In this document: positions 46,352 to 58,600 of the stretch, one piece after another
How the letters are laid out: every line of letters starts with the position of its first letter
Numbering within the stretch: the first letter of the stretch is position 1
The notes under the pieces: model-generated
Seen by the model: only the letters and a program-made list of their open reading frames with translations
What the model was told of the DNA's origin: nothing
Database searches by the model: none
NCBI RefSeq assembly: GCF_030052815.1
Contig: NC_079505.1
Span: 76,779,054 to 76,843,053, forward strand
DNA: 64,000 nt
Reading direction: 5' to 3'
DNA from: Hevea brasiliensis
Taxonomy: Eukaryota; Streptophyta; Magnoliopsida; Malpighiales; Euphorbiaceae
Program-made: the position numbers and the translations under genes

Positions 46352-48725
46352 TTCTACACCCAATCCCCCAAATTAAAAAAAAAAAAAAAGAAGAAAATGG
46401 GGCACCTAAATCCTACAAATTAATTTCTTATACTCCGGTTTAATCCTCTGAACAGCGAGATTCCAAGTCAACGAAACGAAATGCAAGTGGCTAGTGGATT
46501 GGAAATTCAAAACAAGGACGAACTTATCACCAAACGGTATTGAACGATTTCTGTAACGACAGGGTAGTGAAAAAGGAGAATCGGATCGGAGGAGACGATT
46601 GAAGAGAGTGGTGATATTAAAACCCTAAAACGGACACGATGGATCTAAATAGTAAATAAAAAGTCAGAGAGAGATTAGAAGGAAAACAAAGCGATGACAG
46701 GAGAGAGGAAAAAGAGAGACGACCAAAAGCTTGGCTCCGTATAAAAATGGAAAGGCAGAGGGAGAAAGAAAGAAAACTATTTTTTTAAAAGAATTATTTT
46801 TTAACTTTAAGATGAGGAAAATGGATAAAAATATTATTAAAAAAAAAACGTATTTTTGAGCTGCCCATGTTTGACAAGATGCATCACCTATCTTCTACCG
46901 AAAAGACGATTTGACCCCTGGCTTAGGCAATAATGTTGAATTTTTTAATTAATCACGTGACCGTATAATACATGTGGGTAGAATTCATTTAAGCATCAAC
47001 TTTCTATTTGCTTATCTAAATCACTGGGTAAATATTGTCAACCAACGATAGAGAAAACTATAATTTTAATAGTTGTTTATTTTTATTTTTATTTTTATAA
47101 AAAAATTAGAGAAATTAAATTAAAAAATAATTAAATAAAATTATTAATATAATTTATTTTAATTAAAAAAATAAAAATATTTAAACAAATTCGAAGGAAA
47201 TGCACATCCTTTAATAAAATTACAATAATTTTATCCAACTTCTTAAATTTTATAAATTTAAACACAAATTTATAATTATGTGAAATACTTATTAGTGAAT
47301 TTTTAATTGGTGGGAATTTGAGGGAGTTTATTTAATTTATTTCTCAACCGACTTAAGGGAGGATTACGTTGACACGAGTGATGAGATGAGTGTTTGACAC
47401 GTGTGTGATTGATTTGAGGGAAAATGAACGCCTGTCTTTTTCTTATCCCATTCGATTGCCTCGAGAAAAGTTTCATTTTTTTCAATTGTGAAAAGGAAAA
47501 ATTAATAAAAATAATTAAACTTATTTACTATATTTTACTTTTTTTATCCGAAAACATTATTATAAATAAATTTTAATTTAATAATATTAAATAACAAGAA
47601 TAAATTGATTGGTTGTTAATTAAAAATAAAAAGGACTGATTTGTGACTTTTATTAAACCTGAAGGACTAACTTAAATTTATTTTGAACCCATGCATGGAC
47701 GTGTATAGTATTTTTAGCATTGGTGGTAAGTAATGACTAAAATGGAAAGAAAATAAATAGAGAGAGATTTGAAAAGTGGTAAGTGGGGAAGGATGAAACG
47801 AAGGAGAATAATTGAAAATGAGTGGAGGTTGAGGTCCACAAATTATAGAGAGATTGGGAAAAGGGAATGGCTGGAATGGATTGGAATATGAATAATTATT
47901 AGTGTTTGGAATTGGAGGATGGAAAAAGATAAAATGCTTATCATCTTTGCATCCAACCATAAAATCCTAACATTTATTATCTTAGCAATACAAGACGCGG
48001 AAGGCAGTAGCTGGCTTCATCGAAAGGCCTACCATCAGCCCACCACCTACTCAAATCTGATTTGACCCTTGCATCAGCGTGTGGAGATCTCCGTCTCGAA
48101 GTAGCTGGCTAGCTGCTGCAATAAAGAGCATGCGACATTTGCAGCTCAAAAGCCATGCCAAATTGCCAATGGTCCCTCTTCACCTTCTGCTCTCCACTCT
48201 TTCAACCACCTGATTTCTACGCTCATTCAATTAATACAGTATCAACTTTTCCATGCATCAAACTAATTTCTTCGTCTCGGTTATTAATTTGTCTGTGGTC
48301 TCTAAATAATCTTACTTTCATTTAGCAATCAATATCTCTAATTTAAAATGTTTGATAAATAATTAAATATTATATATATTATTAATAATTTTTTTTAAAA
48401 TAATAATTCAAAACTATAAAATTAAAGTTGAGATTTCTATATCACTAGTTGATGATCAATTATTAAAAATACTCTAATAATAGTTTATAGAGAATCATAA
48501 GTAACTCGCACGTTAAAAGATGTTGATGCTGAAGCACGTGAACTAAACATTGAATTTAAAATATACTATTAGATATAGATCTGTATCAGTTTATTTTAAA
48601 CCATTAAAATTAATTGGTGGGTGATGAGTTCATGCAACCAGGGGAAAAAAAACTACTATCGTCGGGGCAGCGGCAGCCTGAAAGTATGGCAGAAGGACAG
48701 AAAACTCCGACCATGTGCCTGCCAT

Positions 48726-48771
<46 letters not shown>

Positions 48772-49988
48772 TAAATCTGAGTGAAGCACCAAATAATGGA
48801 CAATTGAACATACTCTCACGTAGTCACGTGCAGAATTCATTGTCAATTCTCCACATTTTTTTCTTTTCTTTCAGTGCTTTTTTTTTTCTTTTCTTTCCAC
48901 ATTGTCAATTCATTTTTTAGCATTAGATGTAATTTTTATATATTGTAATTGATAAATAATTTCAATAGTCGAGTATTTATATGATAATACATGTGGGATA
49001 ATGAGGGTATGTGTTCTCTAAGTGAGAGATAATACATGTGTGGAGCTGTGTAGTAAGAGAAAGAAGATGATTAGGAGCACCGACGGAGCAGGCAAAGCCT
49101 AAGCAATTAATTTATTTAATTAGAACATAAGCAAAGGTGAGCGTATGATATTATTTGTTCATTTTAAAGGGTGGCTTGGCAAAAATGTGTGATAGGCAGC
49201 AAAGGCAACGTGTGAAGTGCCTCACAACCGCAGAAGGCACAGATGCAGTTGGTGCTTGAAAAGGACGTTCCTCCTTTCTTTTTTACTTTCATCTTATGGG
49301 AAGTTTAACAATTCAACTTCCCGTCCGGAAAATTTAACAATTTCCCCACATTTCCATAGTCTTCTCCATTCTGGAGTGTTTGAAGTATAATTAATTGTGT
49401 CTCTGTTAGTATTCTTTTTCCTGTATCAACTTGGACTTCACTATGCTGGACAAGAAATGAAGCCCCATCCAAAATTGCCCACCTTTTCCTTGTGTGAAGT
49501 TCGGTGAGATCCAGTTTACCATTTCTATGTCCGCATATCCCACACTCTGTTGTTTATAAATGGTAGATGGTTGTGATAATGATGTTCAGAGGATACAATC
49601 GGATCGGAGAGCGGAGGAAGATGATACGAAATTAAAGATATCTCTCAGAAAGATACCATTTTTACTCATGATTCTCAAAGCTTTTGTATTCTCGTAATTG
49701 CAAAGCCTTCAAAAATCCGAGTCCTCCTAGCTAGCTTTACCAGCTAGGTGTAAGCGGCTGTATTATAAATCCTCTAGGTAAAACAAAATTCTAGTGCGCT
49801 TAAATCTCTCGCTGCAGCTTTGATATTAAGAAATAGACCCTGGATAATTTGAGGAATAGGAGAATCATTGAGAACTTTAACCCGTGTAAGATAATCTCCT
49901 TCAATTATGGCACTTGAATAACCTCTGCTTTTTGCCAAAATTTGACACTTGGAATGACACTTGCCATGATTAAAAATTGATAATTTTA
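46352..49988. other. Upstream region of DUF789 and intergenic DNA
   Basis: 46352-46760 is probably the DUF789 5' UTR and core promoter (minus strand), with purine-rich GAGAGA stretches near 46670-46770. Beyond that the sequence is A/T-rich or mixed, with an AT microsatellite at 48741-48769. No frame has recognisable features. Confidence 0.45.
48741..48769. repeat. AT microsatellite
   Basis: A short A-run followed by about 28 bases of AT repeat. Confidence 0.9.
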
Positions 49989-50841
49989 GGGAAAATTATT
50001 ATTTAATTTTTATATTTTAATAAAATTAATTATTTAATTTTTATGTTTTAAAAAATATATTATTTTATTTTTATATTTTATTTTTGTTAAATTATTTAAT
50101 TTTTTAAATTAATTTTTTATTAATTAATAATGGTCAAAATATTATTTAGTCTCTCTATTTTAGTGAAATTAATTAATTTTTATATTTTAAAAAATACATT
50201 AATTAATTAATATAATTTAACACTGTTAACTATTTAGCTCTATAATTATTTTATATACTTAAACTATCTTAATTCTCTCTATCTTGTTTCTCTCTTATCC
50301 TCCTCTCTTCAAGTTTATTTTCTTTTACACCCACACTCTTACCCTGTTCATTCTTTTTTTATTTTCATCCGTCGATAAAAATGGTGCAAAGTATCTATAA
50401 AAAAAGTTAATTAATTTTCTTAAATTTTTAAATAATAAAAAATTATTTTATAGCAGAAAAAACACATAAAATAATGTCCAAGAAATTGAAAATTTTACAA
50501 AAATGTGAATTCAAATTTAACCTTATGTAGTAAAATTTCTATTTTTATTCAAAAAAATATTTTTTAAAATATTGTATTTTTAAAATACATTAACTAACCA
50601 ATTAGTTTCACTAAAATAAATGAATTAAATAATAATATCTTTGAAAATATAAGGATTCACTAATTAGTTTTCTTCAAGAAGGCTAAATAGTTTTTTAAAT
50701 TGTGTAAATAATGAAAAATTTAATAGAAATACTAAATAATTTAACAGAAGCAAAATATATAGACTAAATAGTATACTTTTTAAAATATAGAGATTAAGTA
50801 GTTAGTTTTATTAAAATATAAGAATTAAATAGCAATTTTTC
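49989..50841. mobile_element. Mutator-type MITE with long inverted ends
   Basis: The ends are inverted copies over more than 100 bases: the left end begins GGGAAAATTATTATTTAATT, and the right end read in reverse begins GAAAAATTGCTATTTAATT. Both continue with TTAATAAAA and a TTTTGYTTCTGTTAAATTATT-like block. ATAATTTTA (49980-49988) and ATAATTGTA (50842-50850) form a 9-bp duplication with one mismatch, the size typical of Mutator transposition. A second member of the family lies at 13978-14357. No transposase frame is present. Confidence 0.75.
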
Positions 50842-50850
50842 ATAATTGTA

Positions 50851-52835
50851 TTGATAAATTTTATTGTAATTTATCTTTTTTAATTATAAATTTAATTATT
50901 AATGTTAGATAATATTTAACTAAATAATTTTATTTTAAAATATATAATTATTTAAATTTAAAATATAATAAAATAAAAGAGATTATATTAAATATAAATA
51001 TAATTTTAGTTTATTTTAATTCTATCAATTATTTTAGTTTAGATAAATACTACTAAATTTGTATATATTATTGTATAAATTAATATAATAATTAAATTTT
51101 TTATTAAAATAAATATTTTAATCAATTACAATTTACTTAATTTATATTAAATAAAAAATAAATTATCAATTAAAGTTTACTTAATTTATATTAAATAAAA
51201 AATAAAAAAATAAATTATTATTATACAACACGCGAATAAATGATTAATTTTAAAATTAATTAAGAAGTCATATTTCATTAGAAAGATAATGCACATTATA
51301 AAAATATGGATTAAGGCTCAATATTTTTTTGATGAAAAAATAAATCTTAAATATGTTTAGGTATGAGTATTTTTTTTTTTATAATTATTCAAACATATAA
51401 TGTTTAGATATTTTTACTTTTAAGGCAATTAATATGCCAATATTTAAAACAATATTTTCCCTTGAACTTCAATAATATTTAATTAAAATTTTAAGGTGGA
51501 TTATGATATTATTTTTTCTAAACACCATATAAGTGTGTAAATTAAAAAAATAAAAATAAAGCAAACAAAAGAAAAAATCATAACAATAAAATTTATGTTT
51601 TTTAATATATTAACATAGATCTATATAAATGGATTGTCATCTTCCACGATTAATAAAATAATCAATCAATTATAAGATTAAAGCTACTACCCATTAACTT
51701 AATTACACTAAATAGAACACTTAAAATAAATTGTTCACTATAAATACATTGTCTCATCTTGATATCAACCAATATACCTACTATTTTAATTGCATCGTAA
51801 ATCATTAAGATGTCTTCAATTATATGAGTAAGAGGCATTTCATCCGGATAAGAATTCATTTATTTTGAATTATATACAATTTTTTTCACGTTAAACTGAA
51901 ATCTCTTCATTTTCATAAGAATGCAATATACAATAATTTCTTCTTTTTAGACTGTACTCTTTCTTCACCTTAAGTTGAGGCATCTCGTCCTCCGTAAGAT
52001 TTTAATAGACAATAGTTTTTTTCTTATTGGACTATGCCATTTCTTTACCTTAGACTGAAATCTCTCTCTCCATAAGATTGCAATTGACATAAACTCCTTA
52101 TCAAAATAATTTCTCCACAATACTCATATTTATGGTGTTCATCCATCACTTAAAATAGAGTAATATTTATTTCACTCAAATTAAAAAAATATATCTTTCA
52201 AATCTATTAAGATTTTTAGTCACAAATTTAATTATTTTCTTGAATTCTATTAATTTTTTTTCAAATATTTAACAAAATGACTTAATTAAATCAAAATCGA
52301 AATTATATATGTCTTTAGTTTAGCCATTGAAACATTCATTTCTAAATCAAAATGTATAATTTTTTTTAGAAAAAAAATATATAATATTTTTAAGTGATAG
52401 AACTATTAACTTTTAGACACAATCATCAGCTTCTATAAAGAAAAAATAATATTGGTTTTCAGAATAATTATAAGAATCCTTGCTAAATTAGAAAGACGAC
52501 AATCTTTTATGCGTTTTGAACATTTTGAATATGCATACCTAACTTGAAAAAGATAATTTTTATCCTAAATCTGATCTGACCAAGACTTCTCTTATGATGG
52601 GTTGGAATCAGGGAAATAAATGAATAAAATAAAATCATAAACGGGTTAGTTAACTAAGTTTTTCCTTACTTTTTAAAAGAAAAATCATAGTCATTGACTC
52701 ATTGTATCTAAGTCTTCCTTCAAATGGCATCAGTGCATCACCATCACTTCCGCGCCCAAAGTTTTGGCTTCTTTCTCAGCAAATATTACCAGCTTCCACT
52801 TTTCTTCGTCTCATGTACCCATCTCATCAATAACA
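50851..52835. other. AT-rich intergenic DNA upstream of the exchanger gene
   Basis: No supported gene, apart from an imperfect 80-base tandem repeat at 51887-52110. The promoter and 5' leader of the exchanger gene lie in the last 200 bases. An out-of-frame ATG at 52724 opens a 98-codon frame overlapping the exchanger start, and an in-frame ATG occurs at 52764. Confidence 0.5.
51887..52110. repeat. Three imperfect tandem copies of an 80-base unit
   Basis: Each copy has a CTTWARWCTGAAATCTC-like start, then a TCCRTAAGATT block, AATAGACAATA or a variant, and TTTCTTATTGGACT or a variant. The copies are diverged. Role unknown. Confidence 0.6.
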
Positions 52836-55800
52836 ATGCCTGCTTACAAACCTCACCACCACTTCTTCTTCCTCCCCATCCTTTTTCCGATCCTCGTCCT
52901 TGTCTCCACCGTCCATTCCCGGCCCATCTCCACGGCTCAGCCCTCCGACCTGATTTCCGATGGGGTCCACTACTCCCTCCGGAGCCCGCCTTACATCCTC
53001 CTCGATCCGTTCTCTTCTGAGGAATCCTGTGAGCAGACCTATGGCTTTATGCCCTGTACCTCCACTGCGCTTGGTAACGTGTTTTTGATAATTGTGTATG
53101 GATACCTCATGTTCTTAGCTGCTACCTACTTGTCTACTGGTAGCGAGCTATTGCTTGAGATTTTGGGCCCTGGAATAGTTGGTGGCTTGTTTCTTCCTTT
53201 GCTTGGCGCTGTTCCTGATGCAATGCTTATTCTTGGTAATAGAGATTCGATTTCATCCGATCCGATTCTATTCTATTCTATTCGTTTGTATGTGATTTTT
53301 TTTTTCCCCTTTAGTTTGGTTTCCTGGAAAGTATGGGAGAAAGAAAGAAATGAAAGAAGAAGGGCATCCCATTTTTTCCAATTTTTAAAAATTTGTTTCA
53401 TATTTATTCAATTTTGGTATATCTTTTCCTCTTGCTTTTGATGTTTTGTTGTCCTTCTCTCTTTTTCAATAGTCTATTATTACAAAAATTCAACTCAACT
53501 CAGCTCTAGTAATAAATGTTAGTTTAATTTAGTAAATAAACGGTTTATGATGAAAATGATAGTGTAATTTTATATTTTTAATAAGAAATAAATTATTGCA
53601 TAAGCTATATTTTCAATTAATTAAGATTTAAAGTTAGCAGTTTATTATATTTTAGATATATTTAGTTGAATTTTACGGTAAAATTTATTTCATTTACAAA
53701 TGAATTTCATGATAAATGAATTTCTTTGTTTGATATATTTTATATTAAATATGAAATTCTTTTAAAATAAAATAAATTTTGTGTTTGAGATAAATAAAAT
53801 AAAATAATATATAATAAGAGAATAATTTTATCACTTGAAACATATATGATTTTACATATATGATTTTAAGTTTAGAATTCTTTTATAAATTCTATCAATT
53901 TTGATGAAATTTGATTTAAGTATAATAAATTATATGAAATTAATTATTAAAAATTTCAAACAAACTTTTATTTAAATCAAAAACTAAAATTTTAAATTTA
54001 TAAATAAATTTCATAAAATTTTATAAAATTCATTTATACTAAACACTGTCTTATTTGTTAACAATTAATTCCTATAATTTTAATATTTATAATAATTTAA
54101 TCTCTAAATTGTAATTAACTACTTTATTTTATGATTAATTAATAGTGAATTTTTACATAATGATTATTCTATTAACATAAACATGCTTTAGAGAGTAATT
54201 TATATTTTATTAAAACAAATTCATATTTTAAGAATTAAATTATAAAAATAAAATATCTTAAATGTTAATCGTACCCTATTCATTTAATTTTGAACTTATA
54301 AAAAAAATCATTTAATTTTGCCTCGCAGAATTGATTTCTACACCAATTTTAAGTGCCAATGATTGTGATTGTACCAACATTTGCTATTAACACTATTTCC
54401 AGCGATTGATTATACCACTAATACATGTTGAATTTTATATCTGGGGAAAAAATCCTAGATTTTACTTCAGAGCTTTTGGGTTTTGATATGTATTGTATAT
54501 TTTTCTTTTATTTTTGATTGACCATTTCCTTCTCTCTGTAGCATCTGGACTTTCTGGGAGTACAGCAACAGCTAAAAGCCAGGTCTCTGTGGGAATGGGC
54601 TTGCTGGCTGGGTCAACCATCATGATACTTACTGTTATTTGGGGATCCAGCATTGTTGTTGGCAAATGTGACCTTCGAGAGACAGATTCTGTTGCGATAA
54701 ATAGACAGATCACAAAGGGATTCAGCTTAACTGGTATGTCACTCTTATTGCAATTTACATAAACATAAAAGATAGAAAGAATTTAGCCAAGTTTAAACAG
54801 AAAATAGTTGTACATAAAAAAAAAAAAAATCTAGTGTTAGGATTAGGTCAAATATCATTACTGTTGGAAAACCTTGTGACTTTGTTAGCAGCTTGCCAAG
54901 TGCAAGTGCATGTGCACACTGAGACAAAACTCTTCTGACCAACGATTGCCAAAAAATTCTGAAAGTTATCAATCTATATGGTGTGCTCAATTTTTGGGGA
55001 GTTTTGAATCAAATTGAATAATAGTACCAAATCATTAAAATCACACCAAAATTAAATTCATTTTATTATTTTAATTCGATTTAATTCTTCACTAAAGCTC
55101 GAATAAGGATTCAACGAAAAATCTATTATACGCATATATATATATGCACAACATTTAATATATTTTTAAGTAAAATTACCACTGTTACAAATGCCTTTTT
55201 TCACCTATAAATAATGGAAATAATGGTAATTAACAAGAGCCTTAAGAATGGTCATTACGTTATATATTCGTTATTTAAAATCATGAGCCTATGTATGGCT
55301 TTATTTTCAATTATGAATCTAAATGATTTTGTCGAATCTTAAATTTGGCATTTCGATGGCAGTTCTGCCACTACACCGGATAAGGGTTGAGGAGTGAAAG
55401 AATAAGTAGATGAAAATATATTTGGAGTGAGCTACTGGTTGGTAGGCAGTGAGAGAGCAAATATGCAGGTATAGAATCAAAATAAGATAGGGTTTGAAGA
55501 GTGAAAGAATAAGTAGATAAAAAGACTTTTTGAAGCGACCTAATGGTTGGTAGGCAGTGAGAGAGCAAGGATGCAGGCAGCTAGAGATTTAAATATTGCA
55601 CAAAATCAAATAGGGGAATTTAAAATATATATGAAATATTATAATGATATAATCAGCAGACAGAGGTTAAAGTTTATAATTTGATGATTACATTCTACAT
55701 ATTTGTGATTGCTATATTCTGAAAATCTAGATCTTTTTTCTACTTAAAAATAGCACATGCCTTCACAATCTAGAATTTCTGATGGCTGCAGGCACCGGCG

Positions 55801-57897
55801 TTAGCACTGATGTTTGGACTTGTTATGCTGCGAGGATAATGGTTATATCTCTTTTCCCATTTGTTATCGTTCAATTTCCAGAACTCCTCAACTCCACTTC
55901 AGGAAGGCACTTGGCAGTCTTGATTGCACTTATTATATCATTATTAATGTTGATTTCTTATTGCCTTTATCAGGTACCATTTTTTTTTTTTTTTTCCATT
56001 TATTATTCTTTTTCTTTACACAATAATAAAAATATATATAGGCTTTGCTTGGCCCTGGATGGGATACCCCTCCTATACTCTTTTTTCCCTTTCACATGTG
56101 ATTGTGCAGGTTTTTCAGCCATGGATCCAAAGGAGACGACTTGCGTATGCAAAGCACAAACATGTGATAGCAGGAATTTTGAAGCATTTAAGAGAACGTT
56201 CTATGGGAAGGTTCCTGACTGATGATGGTCAACCTAACAGAGATGTAATTGAAAAGTCAGTTTTTTAACTCTCAAAATATCTCTTATTTGGCTCGATCGT
56301 TGTCCTGCTTTTTATCTATTATCTTTTGTAACTGTTGACCTTCATTACCATTACAGGTTTTTTTATGCTATTGATGAGAATAAGGATGAAAAACTCTCAG
56401 CTTCTGAATTGAAAGCGCTGGTCTTAGGAATTCGGCTTGAAGACATTGATGACTTGGATAGGGATGATGCTGTGGATAAAATAATGAAAGGTTTTGATAC
56501 ATCTCTTGATAATTCTGTTGATCTTGATGAGTTCATCCATGGTATCTCGAAATGGATTGAAAAGGCAAAGCGTTCTGTGGCAGCCATAACCGACTCTGGC
56601 TCTCGCTCTCAGGCATTTAAATTTATAAATGATTTTCATGCGGTAAGTACTGGGTAGCACTATGGTGACTCTCTCTAGTTGTTACAATTCCAGGGCCATG
56701 ATTTTTTTTTTTTTTTTTAATTCATGAACAGAAAACAAAGAGAGAACATGCTCTTTTGGGGCCTGAGGATCGAGTCGACGATCAAAGTGATGAGAACGTA
56801 GAGGGTGTTGAAAACCCCAGATGGATCTACACCAAAGCAGTATCGTTGTTGTTATTGGGAACCATTATTGCCGCTGTATTTGCAGATCCTCTGGTGGATG
56901 CTGTTAACAATTTTTCTGTTGCAACAAGTATTCCTAGTTTCTTTATCTCTTTTATTGCACTCCCCTTGGCCAACTCTAGTGACGCTGTGTCAGCAATCAC
57001 CTTTGCTAGCAGGAAGACAGTCAGAACTGCTTCCTTAACATTTTCTCAGGTTTGTTTCTCATTTGCTCCTCTTGATTTTTCTATTTCCCCATTCTATAAA
57101 GTGGATTGACTGTCACCTAAAGTAATTGCAAACTCGAAGGACATCTGCTAATCCAATTTTTTCTGGCATACTCTTCAAGTGTCTGATTTAATGTTTCAAA
57201 AGAAAGTACTTACAATACTATTTTGAACTTCTGGTTGGTTTCTTTAAGCATGCTAAAATTTGGATGGAGGTTTTACAACTTAGATGGAATGACGGAAAAC
57301 TTTATTTTGATTAATGCTGTTGGTTGTATACAATAGATAGCAACTGGGTTTTGCTTGGCTGGCTAGTATATAGGCAAGAACTTCATTAGTACAGGTCATA
57401 GGTTTGCGACCATGGTCCTTTTTTCAGGAACTGGAGAAAAAAAAAAGAAAGGAAAATCACCTAATGCATGCAGTTGAAAATGGAAGATAAAATAAAAAAA
57501 AACAACTTTTGGGGGGAGCGTGAACTGAAGCATAAATTTGAATGTGCAATCATGCATCAAGATGAGAAGCAAGTTGCACATAGTGTTAGTTTAATTGGGC
57601 AATCATATAGCACTAGCAAAGTTCCAACTTATCTTTTTTTTTCTGCAGCTATATGGAGCAGTAACCATGAATAATCTCCTTTGTCTATCGGTATTCATGG
57701 CGATTGTTTATGTCAGGGGGTTGACATGGGACTTTTCATCTGAAGTACTGGTTATTTTTGTTGTGTGCATTGTGATGGGTTCTTTTGCCAGCTTCCGCAC
57801 TACATTCCCTCTGTGGACTGCTTCAGTGGCTTACCTCCTCTATCCCTTCTCACTGGCACTGGTATATGTTCTTGTATATATTTTGGGTTGGTCATAG
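52836..57897 (+). CDS. NCL: NCL-type sodium/calcium exchanger with EF-hands
   Basis: Seven exons (52836-53235, 54542-54733, 55792-55973, 56110-56255, 56357-56642, 56732-57049, 57649-57897) give 590 aa with all phases matching. After a signal-like N-terminus (FFFLPILFPILVLVSTVHS) come a luminal stretch and the first exchanger half with GSELLLEILGPGIVGG and LPLLGAVPDAMLIL. A cytosolic loop with two EF-hands follows: DENKDEKLSASE at 313-324 and DTSLDNSVDLDE at 354-365. The second half has FFISFIALPLANSSDAVSA, and several hydrophobic helices complete it. This is the layout of plant NCL (Na+/Ca2+ exchanger-like) proteins of the Ca2+/cation antiporter superfamily, which move Ca2+ in exchange for Na+ across the vacuolar or plasma membrane. 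The ATG at 52836 is chosen because it starts directly before the signal-like segment and gives the family length (about 585 aa); the ATG at 52764 would add 24 residues. The second intron has a tandem duplication. Confidence 0.93.
55384..55595. repeat. 106-base tandem duplication in an NCL intron
   Basis: Two copies, about 55384-55489 and 55490-55595, share GAGTGAAAGAATAAGTAGAT and GGTTGGTAGGCAGTGAGAGA with about 15 differences. Noncoding. Confidence 0.85.
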
Positions 57898-58159
57898 GCT
57901 CATGAAAGTTTAAAGTTTTGTGTGTTGGTACTCTGATGATGTTGGATGATTCCTGCTTGATATTTTGTATGTAGAATTAATCAAACTAGACATTTACTCG
58001 CCTTTTGCGCGGGTATTTTTAGTTTCTGAAATTATTAATAGAACAAATAATGAGAATATAATATCAGAAAGTTAAAAGTAAATTAAAATATAGAAAAAAA
58101 AATGTGCTAAATTAAATAGCTATTCCTCAACATCCAATGGAAAATTGCTATCAGGACAT

Positions 58160-58600
58160 TTCTGCATTATTTTTTAATGTCCTTGATCCATTGTCGCAGC
58201 ACTCTCAACTGCCAGAATTGCACTTCTAATGATAGTCTGTTGCTTTAGTAGAAATTCCTCATCCAAACCGATCCATTTTCTGTTGGAGCAAGAACAAGCA
58301 GGACCATCAAAGTATTGAGGCCTTTCTTGGGAACCATGGAATGGATAATGGCACCAAAAAATTACAAATATACAGAAGTTAAGAGAACTACAGGGTACTG
58401 CAATGATAAACTAGGCCATGGAGGCTACGGAAGTTTGCTAAAAGGCAAGTTATCTGATGCCCGTCTTGTGGCAATGAAGGTCTTAAAGAAATCAAAGAGT
58501 CCTCTCCATAAGTCCAGTCTTTCTACTCTTCGTCAATGGTACAAAAGCGAGCAAAAGCTGAAAACGTTTGTATCATGAAATTTCGAATGGATACCAGAAA
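58160..58600 (+). pseudogene. Fragment of an LRK10L/WAK-type receptor kinase (juxtamembrane and kinase start)
   Basis: An open frame at 58315-58578 contains APKNYKYTEVKRTT, KLGHGGYGSLLKGKL (glycine-rich loop) and LVAMKVLKKSK (ATP-binding Lys), the start of the kinase domain of LRK10L/PR5K-like receptor kinases. Just upstream another frame reads HQSIEAFLGNHG, the usual lead-in to the kinase, so a frameshift lies near 58330. A hydrophobic stretch near 58200-58240 may be the remains of the membrane helix. The domain ends after the alpha-C region, with no catalytic or activation segments downstream. It is a decayed partial copy. Confidence 0.75.

Noticed and set aside
52724..53020. 98-aa frame beginning MASVHHHHF as a gene
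   Set aside because: It overlaps the NCL first exon in another frame. The NCL frame has the family motifs and signal segment, so this is a shadow or at most an upstream frame.
53235..53441. Read-through of NCL exon 1 to a 225-aa protein
   Set aside because: The sequence after 53235 is intronic (GTAATAG donor), and the joined exons restore the exchanger domain.
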